Assembly: GCF_007995155.1 (NCBI RefSeq)
Contig: NZ_CP042593.1
Location: forward strand, 4,444,001-4,508,000
Direction of reading: 5' to 3'
Length of the DNA stretch: 64,000 nt
Origin: Cytobacillus dafuensis
Lineage (GTDB): Bacteria; Bacillota; Bacilli; Bacillales; Cytobacillaceae
The notes under the pieces were generated by a model, which was not told the DNA's origin, made no database searches, and saw only the letters and a list, made by a program, of their open reading frames with translations. Below, one piece after another: positions 34,450 through 43,258 of the stretch (positions within the stretch are counted from its first letter, which is position 1; the number at the start of each line of letters is the position of its first letter). The position numbers and the translations under genes are program-made.

Positions 34450-36578
34450 ATTGTGAAATTATAGCCCCCTTCAGTAAAATTCGGTGTGACGGGCGATTTC
34501 ACTTGCTTTTTCTCTTTTTCAGGTTCTCTATTTTCAGGACTTAAGGACGTAAATTGCACTTTTCCAATTTGATAGCCAATCTCCTGCAAACGTTCCTTTG
34601 CTTTTTCCGCCAATGGCTCCATTCGCTCTTTAAAATTAGCTTGATCATTTTTTATCGTAAATGACAAAGTTCGATCAACTGAGGTTAGTAAAATCCCTAC
34701 TTCCCCCATTCTTTTCGTTTCCAATAAAAAATAGAGACTGCAATTCTCCCAATCTACACCTTGTTGATTATTTTTCGAATTGATATACACCTTTACATTC
34801 TCTATCTGATCCTGAAGTGGATACGGAATCGTAAACATCATACTTTGTAAAGAAAACGAATCCGATTTACTCAACAGCTGCTGACCCGTCATTTGCTGCA
34901 AAATTTGCTCTACTTTTTGAGTTTGCCCATGATCCGCTGTCTGCAATAACTTCAACAGTATTCCTTTTAGCGAGGAATCCGCCCCTTCATTGACTCCTCC
35001 TGCTTTAGAGAGCAATGCATGTGCTTGATCGGCTTCATAAGTCAATCCTAGATTTCGAATATATTCTAATGCTTGTCTCGAAGAAGTTCCCTGCTTCAAA
35101 GTATGTAATGTTTCATCAAAACGCTGACCTAGCTGTTTCTCTAATGTCGGTTGTTCCAGCTTCAATAGTTCGTTTGAAACAAAATGCTTCACACGGACAT
35201 CGGATGGCTTAAACATAAGCTTATCCATCATCGTTTTTATTTCTGAAACTAATCGATTGGCTCCAGCAATTTCCCCCTTGCTTAAGAGCTTTCTTGCCTC
35301 AGCAAGCTGTGAGCTTGCTTGAAGCAGCTTCTTTTCCGTAGACATATCTGTATACAGCATAAAGTCGCTTCGTAAAATCGCTTGATCTAATGACTTAATC
35401 GTTGCTTCAAGCAATGGCTTTACTTGATTAGTAGAATGATTAACAGTAGACAGCTGCTGCTGAATCGTTTGTAGATTTCTAGCTACACTCTGCTTCAATT
35501 CTTTAAAATCGAGTGCGACTTGTGAAAGCTTTTTTGTAATCGTTGTCACGATTACATCCTTCGATTGGATCGATAGCGGCTGTAGAAAATCATCTTGTAT
35601 ATTGTAAGAAATAATATTCTGACTGCTAGACTGTTTTATTTCATTTTCAAGACCTGCTAGAGTAGAGCTTAATTCCTTCCTAGCTGTTAGTTCCCGGCCA
35701 TTTTCTGCAAATTCTTCAGCAGTGCTCATCATATTTTTTAATATATCTTGATGAGAATCTGAAACGTTTCTTGAATTGATTATTTGCTCGCGGATGGATG
35801 TGAATACCTTTTCAAGATTGGGCTCTTTTTGTACTTTTTTGATTGCAAGCTGAAGCTCATTTATGAGAGTTTTTTGTGGATTATCTTTTGATAACTCATC
35901 CAAAGATTCTGACAGTTCCATTTTGAAAGCATTAGAGAAATTTTTTAATATTTTACTAACAATTTCGTCTTTGTTCATCATGGCTTGCTCATTTAAATTA
36001 GGCTTAGAATTAAAGGAATGAACAAGCTCGTTAATCATCTTACCAAGAGGACTTCCGTGTAGAGCCTCATGAATGGCATTGAGATGAACCGGAGAAACCT
36101 CTAACCGTTTATTTACCAATGCAGCGATTGTTTCAAGCTTCTGGTCTATCGTGCCTTTCGTATTCTGAATAAAGTCTTGTAAGCTTTTTATCACTTCTTT
36201 ATTTAGTGGATAGTTTTTATCCAATAAGTATTGAGCCGCTGCGCGAAGTTCTGCGGAGACGTTTTTCCCACCAGTAAACTGCTGCAAAATTTGATCAATA
36301 TTAATAGATTCCTTTGGTTTTGAGGAATCTGCAGGCGGACTTATTTTTACAATCGGCGGACTTTGCTTCGCATCGATTACTTCAATGCTCACCTTGCCTT
36401 CCAGTGGAATCTGACCGCTAAATTTCGCTCTTACCTCTTGCCCCTTTATTTGAAGGATGGCTTCATTATTAGGAAGCTTCTCTTTAACAGTAGCAGAATA
36501 AGTTTCACCTTCTTTCATAGAAAGAAGGTGATCGTTTGATACAAAAGATGTAAGTTTTGGTTCAAAATTAACTTGCAT
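34446..36578 (-). CDS. ylqG: YlqG-type protein with FliK-like C-domain
   Basis: A 710-residue protein without signal peptide. Residues 1-90 form a beta-rich domain (GETYSATVKEKLPNNEAILQ), the middle is long, helical and Gln/Lys-rich, and residues about 600-685 (LETKRMGEVGILLTSVDRTL then AKERLQEIGYQIGKVQFTSL) match the C-terminal hook-length control domain of FliK. The protein is coupled to the FlhB-like gene. In FliK-FlhB systems these domains meet to switch export specificity, so the pair may form a second switch; that role is inference. Confidence 0.75.
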   Translation of the reverse strand: MQVNFEPKLTSFVSNDHLLSMKEGETYSATVKEKLPNNEAILQIKGQEVRAKFSGQIPLEGKVSIEVIDAKQSPPIVKISPPADSSKPKESINIDQILQQFTGGKNVSAELRAAAQYLLDKNYPLNKEVIKSLQDFIQNTKGTIDQKLETIAALVNKRLEVSPVHLNAIHEALHGSPLGKMINELVHSFNSKPNLNEQAMMNKDEIVSKILKNFSNAFKMELSESLDELSKDNPQKTLINELQLAIKKVQKEPNLEKVFTSIREQIINSRNVSDSHQDILKNMMSTAEEFAENGRELTARKELSSTLAGLENEIKQSSSQNIISYNIQDDFLQPLSIQSKDVIVTTITKKLSQVALDFKELKQSVARNLQTIQQQLSTVNHSTNQVKPLLEATIKSLDQAILRSDFMLYTDMSTEKKLLQASSQLAEARKLLSKGEIAGANRLVSEIKTMMDKLMFKPSDVRVKHFVSNELLKLEQPTLEKQLGQRFDETLHTLKQGTSSRQALEYIRNLGLTYEADQAHALLSKAGGVNEGADSSLKGILLKLLQTADHGQTQKVEQILQQMTGQQLLSKSDSFSLQSMMFTIPYPLQDQIENVKVYINSKNNQQGVDWENCSLYFLLETKRMGEVGILLTSVDRTLSFTIKNDQANFKERMEPLAEKAKERLQEIGYQIGKVQFTSLSPENREPEKEKKQVKSPVTPNFTEGGYNFTI

Positions 36579-36637
36579 TTATCTTTCACGCTCCAAATAG
36601 AAAGACTTGTTAACTAAACGGTCGGAGGATAAAATGA

Positions 36638-36904
36638 TTATTTCTTAAAATAAAACTGATAAATTCCTCTCGCAACTTCTTTTGGATTAACCTTATAAGT
36701 TCCGTTCTCAACCTGAATTTTTAATTCCTCAACTTTTGCTTGTCGTTCGTTCTCAATTTGAGTGACATGTTGCATTTCCTTTGCTTCTGTTGAGATTTCT
36801 ACTTTATCAGCAGCTTTATTAGCTAATTTGTCGACTTGGTCGAGTTTATTCATCTGGCGTTTGTACGGATTCACACCGGATGCCCCGAAGTTATTGATTT
36901 TCAT
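36638..36904 (-). CDS. flgM: FlgM, anti-sigma-D factor
   Basis: The 88-residue inhibitor binds sigma-D until it is exported. MKINNFGASGVNPYKRQMNK and VENGTYKVNPKEVARGIYQF match the family, including the C-terminal sigma-binding helix. A near-consensus sigma-D promoter precedes it, forming the usual negative loop. Confidence 0.95.
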   Translation of the reverse strand: MKINNFGASGVNPYKRQMNKLDQVDKLANKAADKVEISTEAKEMQHVTQIENERQAKVEELKIQVENGTYKVNPKEVARGIYQFYFKK

Positions 36905-36946
36905 TTATACCCCTCACTTTCACACCGAACTATTTCTATATTTTTA

Positions 36947-36973
36947 TTATCGGATAAAAGTGACGATTTTTTA
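36947..36973 (-). promoter_or_regulatory. sigma-D promoter of flgM unit
   Basis: On the minus strand TAAA (36973-36970), exactly 15 bases, then TCCGATAA (36954-36947). It lies about 43 bases before flgM. It probably drives flgM and the inserted flagellar module. Confidence 0.85.
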
Positions 36974-37023
36974 AACATTATTTTTGAAAAGGAAGAAGTT
37001 TCATGACAATATTTTCAAATCCA

Positions 37024-37458
37024 CTATTTACCCCGTCTCCGAAACTTCTCATCCACTGCAAAATACGTCGCCTGTTTATCTCTTTTTTCAATTTCTTTTC
37101 GGCGTTCTTCTTCTGCGGAGTGAATATTTAAATCTTTTCTCAGCTCTTCTGTACATTTATCACAGATTTTCCCCGACCTAATAATGGAGCCGCATTTGTC
37201 GCACGGGTACCCTAAGTTCGGAAACTGCGTTAATTTTAAGCGGCCAGTTTTGACGAATTTTAAGATTAGTTCTTCTTCTACTTCTGTTGCCTCAACAACC
37301 TGTTTCATTGTTGCGGCGCGATTTTCTCTTTTGCGCATGAAATTATAAACGGTTTCGTAGGCCTTCTCTTCCTCTTTCCAGCATTTCTCGCAAACATCTC
37401 GAAATTGACTTTTCACAAAAATACTATCGCAATTAGGACAATTTATTAACTCTGCCAT
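37024..37458 (-). CDS. yvyF: YvyF, zinc-ribbon flagellar operon protein
   Basis: A 144-residue protein with two CxxC pairs at the N-terminus (CPNC, CEKC) and two in the middle (CDKC, CDKC), around a helical segment. It is a fixed neighbour of flgM and comFC in Bacillus; a regulatory role is suspected but not shown by the sequence. Good ggagg-type ribosome site. Confidence 0.88.
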   Translation of the reverse strand: MAELINCPNCDSIFVKSQFRDVCEKCWKEEEKAYETVYNFMRKRENRAATMKQVVEATEVEEELILKFVKTGRLKLTQFPNLGYPCDKCGSIIRSGKICDKCTEELRKDLNIHSAEEERRKEIEKRDKQATYFAVDEKFRRRGK

Positions 37459-37550
37459 TTTTGCTCCTCCTTATGATGAACATAATTGTTTTTTTCCTCC
37501 ATTATATCCCTAGTCTTCCATTTAAAAAATGACAGTTTACTGAAAATTAC

Positions 37551-38252
37551 TTAACCTCTTGCAAAAGTAACCGAGCTTATCGAGTGAGCACCCGCTTCCT
37601 TTAAGCATTTAGCTGCATGTCTGAGAGTTGACCCCGTTGTGTAAATATCATCAATGAGAAGGATTTTTTGATTGGGTATGGTGTGCACGATTTGAAAGAC
37701 TTGTGAGAGATGGATACGCTCAGAACGCGATTTCTTTGATTGCTTTTCGGTGTGGATTCGAGAGAGAAGTCTCCTTGGTTCGTGGCCACATGCTTGAATT
37801 AACGCTTCCGACTGATTAAAGCCACGTTCATATAGGCGCTCATCACTCAGTGGAATAGGAACCATCACGTCAAATTGGATCGAGGAAAGTTTCTTTTTCA
37901 TAAAAGCAGCGAAGACAGCTGCAAGGACGTAGTCACCACGGAATTTAAATTGAGCAACCATCTCCTTTGCAAAATCATTGTAAGTAACGAGAGAGAAATT
38001 TTTTACTAGAGTTCCTGCCCATTCCTGATCTTGCTCCCAGCGGATGCAGTCTGTACATTGGTTACCGCTTTTATATTTCACATCTAGGTGAGCTAATGGC
38101 CTGTCACATTTTTCACAAGTTCCACCTTCAATAATTTTAAATTTATCAAAGCATATCTCACAAATGGGGGCCGTATTTTCTTTTGAAAAAAGGCTAGTCC
38201 AGCCAATCTGAGGGGTTATTTCCGTTAGGCAAACGAGACAATGTTCAATAAT
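37551..38252 (-). CDS. comFC: ComFC, competence phosphoribosyltransferase-like
   Basis: Needed for DNA uptake; has a PRTase fold with the ribose-phosphate loop ILLIDDIYTTGSTL, and VPIPLSDERLYERGFNQSEA. The conserved N-terminal zinc knuckles (CLVC, CEIC, CEKC, then CTDC) are encoded upstream of the first ordinary start (GTG 38081) in an open frame with no ATG, GTG or TTG. The likely start is ATT at 38252 (or 38249), overlapping the comFA stop, with aaggaaagga seven bases upstream. That gives about 233 residues, like B. subtilis. comFB is absent between comFA and comFC. Confidence 0.85.
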   Translation of the reverse strand: MIEHCLVCLTEITPQIGWTSLFSKENTAPICEICFDKFKIIEGGTCEKCDRPLAHLDVKYKSGNQCTDCIRWEQDQEWAGTLVKNFSLVTYNDFAKEMVAQFKFRGDYVLAAVFAAFMKKKLSSIQFDVMVPIPLSDERLYERGFNQSEALIQACGHEPRRLLSRIHTEKQSKKSRSERIHLSQVFQIVHTIPNQKILLIDDIYTTGSTLRHAAKCLKEAGAHSISSVTFARG

Positions 38253-39741
38253 CGATCAGTCCTTTCCTTCTCGCTTCAACATTCATATGAAGGATTTGTT
38301 TTCTTGCGCGTATCATGGCCTCCGTTTTTCCGTAGTGAAAAAAAGTAATATCGCCTCCAGGTGCATGTGAGCTTCTTCCAACACGACCTGCAATTTGGAC
38401 AAGGGCACTTTCTGTAAAGATTCGATCCTCTGCACCAATCACAGCTACATCAATATTTGGAAAAGTGACGCCCCTTTCTAAAATCGTAGTAGTGAGAAGC
38501 ATCGGGATTTCCTTGTTGCGCATGGCTTGTACCTTTTCCTTTCGCAGCGGATCTTCAGCATGAACGGCTTCAATTTTGGGATGCAGTTGTTGGACGATGG
38601 GAAGAATTCTTTCCATCTTATCGATTTTTGGAATAAATAATAGAGATTGCTTTTGAGAATCTAGTCGCTTTTTTATCCATTGAAAAACATTCTGTGGAAG
38701 CCTCTCTTTTTTGAGCTGCTTTTCCCAATTTCCACACCATGTAAAATGGGGAACTGGAAGAGGATGGCGATGAAAGCGTGCTGGAATCGTGACGAATTCT
38801 CTTCTCCCTTGGCTGCATTCCTTTTGCCACTTTTCATTTGGTGTTGCGGTCAGATAGATCATGGAAGAGACTTGTTTACGGGATTGACGGACGGCAAATT
38901 TCAGCGTTTCGTCAACTGAATAAGGAAAGGCGTCTACCTCATCAAGAATGACTGTGTCGAAAGCTTGGTAAAAACGAAGAAGCTGATGGGTGGTCGTGAT
39001 GGTGAGCGGTGCATTGAGATGGCGATCCTCACTGCCTCCGTAAAGTGAGGCGACAGGAATATTCGGAAATACCTTTTTAAGTCTGGGGGTGAGCTCAAGC
39101 ACAACATCTGTTCTAGGAGTCGCGAGGCACACTCTTTTGCCAGTCGTAAGTGCTGCGTCAATTCCTTCAAAAAGAACCTCTGTTTTACCTGCTCCGCATA
39201 CGGCCCACACAAGTAACTCCTTGTTATTTAGAACAGCTTCCTCCACTCGTTTCGAAGCCGTTTGCTGTCCTTCGGATAAGGTTCCGCTCCAATTCAGTTG
39301 GGGGCCTGTTTCATTTAGCTGAGATTCCGGACCTGTCCAGCTAAGCAAGGGCGTACATGTGGTCACTCTCCCCATCATGATGCACTTCCGGCAATAAAAG
39401 CACTTCTCCCCACATCGCGCACATGGAAACCAGGCAAAGAGATGCTTGTCCCTATTACCGCAGCGGTTGCAGGAAAGCTTATTTTTTTCTGTTATGATTC
39501 CTTTTCGGTATTGGAGATAACCATTTTCGTAATGCTGATGGACTTCTGAGATCGGATAGGCCAGATCATCAAGTAAAAGCTGTTTACCGGATAGTTGTTG
39601 CTGGAGCTCTTGATTGTATTGATAAGAAGGATTTATTTGCTGATGTGGAATTTTTTCGATAGAGGAAATTGGGAGTGTTTTTTCTGTAGAATCTAATAGT
39701 TTATCGGGGATGATTGTGTTTTCAAATACGGCAAACCTCAT
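38245..39741 (-). CDS. comFA: ComFA, competence DNA helicase
   Basis: A 498-residue ATP-dependent DNA translocase at the membrane that pulls in single-stranded DNA. It has an N-terminal four-Cys zinc motif (CNRCG to CRKC), Walker A VCGAGKTE, DEAD-type ILDEVDAF, TATP, and the C-terminal helicase motif IAGRVGRSSHAPGGD. The ATG at 39741 follows gaggtgatt. A longer frame to 39864 runs into element H and its 41 extra residues are not ComFA. Expected to be ComK-dependent; I did not see a convincing ComK box. Confidence 0.93.
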   Translation of the reverse strand: MRFAVFENTIIPDKLLDSTEKTLPISSIEKIPHQQINPSYQYNQELQQQLSGKQLLLDDLAYPISEVHQHYENGYLQYRKGIITEKNKLSCNRCGNRDKHLFAWFPCARCGEKCFYCRKCIMMGRVTTCTPLLSWTGPESQLNETGPQLNWSGTLSEGQQTASKRVEEAVLNNKELLVWAVCGAGKTEVLFEGIDAALTTGKRVCLATPRTDVVLELTPRLKKVFPNIPVASLYGGSEDRHLNAPLTITTTHQLLRFYQAFDTVILDEVDAFPYSVDETLKFAVRQSRKQVSSMIYLTATPNEKWQKECSQGRREFVTIPARFHRHPLPVPHFTWCGNWEKQLKKERLPQNVFQWIKKRLDSQKQSLLFIPKIDKMERILPIVQQLHPKIEAVHAEDPLRKEKVQAMRNKEIPMLLTTTILERGVTFPNIDVAVIGAEDRIFTESALVQIAGRVGRSSHAPGGDITFFHYGKTEAMIRARKQILHMNVEARRKGLIDY

Positions 39742-39760
39742 GGAATCACCTCTGGAATAT

Positions 39761-40036
39761 GATAAAGTGAAACTTCCATCAGTGGGAGTTTTTCGACGCA
39801 CAGGACGTGCTAGTGCCGACGTTGCCACAGGACGTGGTGTTCTTAGTCGGCTTTCATCCCCCACTGATGGTTAGTTGCGGCCCACACGAAGTGGGTCACG
39901 CAGACGTTGCCACACGATGTGGCGCTTTTAGTCTGTGTTCATTATAGGGGCTTTTACGGGTAGTTATCCCCCACCTATCTTCCTCGCTTCTCTCTCAATC
40001 TTGAGGTGGGGGTCTTACTGCCCGTTAATGCGGGAT
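39761..40036 (+). repeat. dispersed element H, copy 2 (long form)
   Basis: Longest copy. The core ends (aaagtgaaacttccatcagt ... cttactgcccgttaat-cgggata) enclose two extra related modules built on acgttgccacaggacgtgg and acgttgccacacgatgtggc, each ending ttagtc. It lies between comFA and degV. Confidence 0.8.
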
Positions 40037-40099
40037 AAAAATCATACAAACAATATATTAAGCACGCCATCCCTAAGGAATGGCACGTTATCTCTCTTT

Positions 40100-40280
40100 G
40101 AGACCACTATTTTACTTTTTTCTTTTTGAGGTGGTCTCATGAGCCCTCTATGAGACCGCTTTTTCTCTTTTTTCTGCTTGAGGTGGTCTCATAGACTTCT
40201 CTTGACACCACATTTTTACTTTTTCCATCATGAAATGGTCTCATAAGCTTCCCCTGGGACCACTTTTCTTATTTTTCACT
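40100..40280. repeat. 52-bp tandem array B (3.5 units)
   Basis: Units start at 40100, 40152, 40204 and 40256, exactly 52 apart. Each begins with a gagaccac-type word and has gtggtctc about 23 bases later, forming an 8-bp dyad; the stem decays in the last units. It lies downstream of degV. Confidence 0.85.
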
Positions 40281-40304
40281 AAAATGATAGTACTGAATAC
40301 CTTA

Positions 40305-41144
40305 TTATTTCTTCATCCAGCACAGCCCCAGCGAGCCTTCACCAAGATGCGTGCCGATGACGGGACCAAAATAGCTAATCATAAATTCAACATTTGGAAA
40401 ACGTGCTTCAAGGTCTGCTGCCCATTCCTTTGCCCCTTCTTCCCGGTTTGCGTGAATAATAACTGCTCGGTATGGTTCTCCAGATTTAACATCCTCTTCA
40501 AGCAAATCAACAATTCGCTTCATTGCTTTTTTGCTCGTGCGAATTTTTTCAAAAGGGGCAATCATTTTATCTACAAAGTGGAGTAACGGTTTTACTTGGA
40601 GCAAGCTGCCGATTAATGCTTGAGCACTCGAAAGTCTTCCTCCCCGCTGTAAATGGGATAAGTCGTCAACCATGAAATAAGCGCGAACGGATTTTTTTAT
40701 TTCCTCTAATCGGGCCATAATGTCTTGAATGGATTTTCCCGCAGCAGCCATTTCAGCAGCTTCAAGAACATAAAATCCCTGTGCCATACAGCTAATTTCT
40801 GAATCAAAAGGGAATACCTCAATCCCATTCGTCATGCCACTCGCAGTAACAGCACCTTGGTATGTGCCACTAATGCCGCTCGAAAGATGGATACTAATAA
40901 CAGCATCATAATCCTCTGAAAGCTTATTAAAAAGCTCGACAAACTGACCGACTGGAGGCTGTGAAGTCGTCGGCAACCCTTTAAGCTTAACCTCTTTATA
41001 AAATTCGGAAGCAGTAATATCAACTTCTTCCTTATATGTTTCGTTCCCAAAAATGACACTAAGTGGAATCATATGTATATTCAGTTTATCCCGCAAGTTC
41101 TTCGGGATATAGGATGTACTATCCGTGACAACTGCTATTTTCAT
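40305..41144 (-). CDS. DegV-family fatty-acid-binding protein
   Basis: A 279-residue DegV protein: MKIAVVTDSTSYIPKNLRDK, PTTSQPPVGQF, SIHLSSGISGTYQGAV and SHLQRGGRLSSAQALIG are the lipid-binding family signatures. These bind a fatty acid, some as FakB in fatty-acid phosphorylation. It corresponds in position to B. subtilis yviA/degV between degU and comFA. The ATG at 41144 follows aaggatgg. Confidence 0.9.
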   Translation of the reverse strand: MKIAVVTDSTSYIPKNLRDKLNIHMIPLSVIFGNETYKEEVDITASEFYKEVKLKGLPTTSQPPVGQFVELFNKLSEDYDAVISIHLSSGISGTYQGAVTASGMTNGIEVFPFDSEISCMAQGFYVLEAAEMAAAGKSIQDIMARLEEIKKSVRAYFMVDDLSHLQRGGRLSSAQALIGSLLQVKPLLHFVDKMIAPFEKIRTSKKAMKRIVDLLEEDVKSGEPYRAVIIHANREEGAKEWAADLEARFPNVEFMISYFGPVIGTHLGEGSLGLCWMKK

Positions 41145-41314
41145 AAAAAATTTACCATCCTTAAGCTTCAACTAATATCTAGAGTCCATTTTATATGAAA
41201 ATGATTGGAAATGCATTAAATTTGGGTGAAAGTGGAGGTTTGTTGAGGAGGCAGCTCGAATAAATTACTTTTTGATTAGAAAAATTGGGAGTCTTCTAAA
41301 GCTCAAATTAAAAA

Positions 41315-41485
41315 TCATTGGACAGACATTTCTAACTTATTTTTTTCTTCAATCACTAAATCTAATCCTCTTCTTCTTATTTCAACGATTAAATAATGAA
41401 TAAAGTCAGGATCTACTTGAATAGCAACAGCCTTAGTATAGGTATCGACCAAAAGTACGTCTGATAATTTGGCTAAACTAGACAT
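41315..41485 (-). CDS. Sda-like sporulation checkpoint protein
   Basis: A 56-residue protein, LAKLSDVLLVDTYTKAVAIQ then DPDFIHYLIVEIRRRGLDLV, matches the Sda pattern (KLSDELLIESY-KA ... DFI-LIE-EI-RR-L). Sda is a helical hairpin that blocks KinA autophosphorylation when replication is disturbed. The ATG at 41485 follows ggggtga; an upstream frame to 41557 is unlikely. An Sda paralog beside degU/degV is not the B. subtilis arrangement; role as histidine-kinase inhibitor is inferred. Confidence 0.7.
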   Translation of the reverse strand: MSSLAKLSDVLLVDTYTKAVAIQVDPDFIHYLIVEIRRRGLDLVIEEKNKLEMSVQ

Positions 41486-41670
41486 TTCGTCACCCCGCCG
41501 CGTTACTTTATACCTATTTTGCCTAATAATCCAAAATTTGTAAAGGTAATGGTGCAAAATGTCATAATTTATACATTTTTAAAGAACAATTGGTTACATT
41601 GCCTTTCTATGGTAAAATACGCATTATGAAATAAAGGCCCTCGTTGTCTATTCACAAGGGAGGATAAGGG

Positions 41671-41949
41671 ATGGGTAACAAAATCTTTTCAACAGTAAGT
41701 TCGGATGAGCCTAACACTCTTCAGGAATTTAAAATAAGTTTATTAAAAGGCGAACTATGTCGGTTTAAATCCATAAAGGTCCCAACAATAAACGATACCA
41801 TTAGTGGTGAGGCACTAGCTGATTGGATATTAGAGGTTTCTTCTCCAAAAGAGATTGAGGAAATTATAATAATGATCAAATGTGTACAGAGGAGAGGTTC
41901 CGGAATGAAGACGATCCTACAAACCATAGCAGCTGCACTATTAAAGTAA
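41671..41949 (+). CDS. small unknown protein
   Basis: A 92-residue soluble protein with a strong gggaggataaggg ribosome site and a terminator just downstream, so it is probably expressed alone. No signal peptide or known motif; the C-terminal half is helical (KEIEEIIIMIKCVQRRG, MKTILQTIAAALL). It is divergent from the Sda-like gene. Confidence 0.6.
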   Translation: MGNKIFSTVSSDEPNTLQEFKISLLKGELCRFKSIKVPTINDTISGEALADWILEVSSPKEIEEIIIMIKCVQRRGSGMKTILQTIAAALLK

Positions 41950-41960
41950 GCACCTAAGAG

Positions 41961-41990
41961 AACACATGATAACTTGTCATGTGTTTTTTT
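41961..41990 (+). terminator. terminator of the 92-residue gene
   Basis: aacacatga pairs with tcatgtgtt and is followed by ttttttta. It starts 11 bases after the stop. Confidence 0.85.
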
Positions 41991-42029
41991 AGTGGAAGGC
42001 TGTGTAAAAGCTCAGTGTTGATAATGCTA

Positions 42030-42260
42030 TTTTGTTGTTGATTGGGGCGGAAGGCATGAGTTCCTCGAAAATGCATGCGCATTTCCTTCGTACGGTGTTT
42101 ATTCGGGGAAGTTTATTCAACGTCCTGTGGCATTCGCCCGACTAGGACATCCTCGTAAAAGCTATCGCTTTTCCTTCGTGCGATGTTAATCGCTATCGAA
42201 GCCTTCCTTGTCCTGTCCGTCGTACTTAATTCCTAAAATCGGCAACTGCGTCGAAACATC
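42030..42260. repeat. intergenic element with internal duplication
   Basis: Two related half-units: cgaaaatgcatgcgcatttccttcg-acggtgttta near 42069 and cgtaaaagctatcgcttttccttcgtgcgatgttaa near 42154. No coding frame is supported. It fills most of the gap between the 92-residue gene and degU. Confidence 0.45.
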
Positions 42261-42350
42261 TTCTATGCTGACAATTTATACTTTCTTAATGTACAAAAAG
42301 AGCTATCGCACATGACGATAACCCTCCTGTCTTTTTGCTGCATAGCACGT

Positions 42351-43037
42351 TTATCGTACTTCCACCCAGCCATTCTTAATAGCAACGACTACGGCTTGTG
42401 TACGGTCATTAACGTTCATTTTTTGAAGAATGTTACTTACATGGTTCTTTACGGTTTTTTCGCTAATGAAAATTGCCTCACCGATTCCACGGTTGCTTTT
42501 GCCATCTGCCAGAAGCTGAAGCACTTCACATTCGCGGCGTGTTAATAAATGAAGTGGGCGGCGAATTTCGACCTTTTGCATAAACGCCATACCTTGTCCA
42601 GATTCTTCTAAAGCAAGTCGGCGATACTCATTTACAAGATTATGAGTAACCTTTGGATGCAGGTAAGATCCCCCGTCTGCTACTACCTTAACTGCTTCTA
42701 CTAATGCATCTGCGTCCATTTCTTTTAAAAGGTATCCGCTTGCACCCGTTTTTAAAGCATGCGATACATAGTTCTCATCATCATGAATAGATAGGATGAT
42801 AACCTTTGACTCTGGAAACTTTTCAATTAATTGTCTTGTTGCTTCAACGCCGTTAATATGCGGCATATTAATATCCATAATAATTACATCTGGATGATAT
42901 TGCTCTACAAGAGCAACAGCATCACCGCCATCGTCACCCTCAGCAACTACATTAAATGATTTTTCAAAATCTAAAATCCTTTTCACGCCTTCTCTAAACA
43001 ACTGATGGTCATCGATTATGACAATCTTTGTAGTCAA
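42351..43037 (-). CDS. degU: DegU, response regulator
   Basis: The 228-residue regulator of motility, degradative enzymes, biofilm and competence. The receiver domain has the phosphorylation site Asp55 (VIIMDINMP) and conserved [15 protein letters not shown]; the C-terminal LuxR-type HTH is [20 protein letters not shown] with [20 protein letters not shown]. The start is TTG behind aggaggg. It is 221 bases downstream of degS. Confidence 0.97.
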   Translation of the reverse strand: MTTKIVIIDDHQLFREGVKRILDFEKSFNVVAEGDDGGDAVALVEQYHPDVIIMDINMPHINGVEATRQLIEKFPESKVIILSIHDDENYVSHALKTGASGYLLKEMDADALVEAVKVVADGGSYLHPKVTHNLVNEYRRLALEESGQGMAFMQKVEIRRPLHLLTRRECEVLQLLADGKSNRGIGEAIFISEKTVKNHVSNILQKMNVNDRTQAVVVAIKNGWVEVR

Positions 43038-43258
43038 TTGTATTCCCTCCTAAAAATTCCCGGTTTATTTTAACATTTTATTCATTGGCCCTGTTCATGA
43101 ATGCTGTTGACTATCAGCCAATCTATGTCCGTTAACAGTCAACTACACAGTTTTATCAGCTAATCCAGCAAAACATGGACCCATCTTTAGCTCCCGTTTT
43201 GACTTGTACCCCCACAAGCTTTTATAAAACAGCTGCAGTCATATTTAACAAAGGCTAA

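Noticed and set aside
39742..39864. 41-codon N-terminal extension of comFA
   Set aside because: It is read from element H; ComFA homologues begin near MRFAVFENT and a proper ribosome site precedes 39741.
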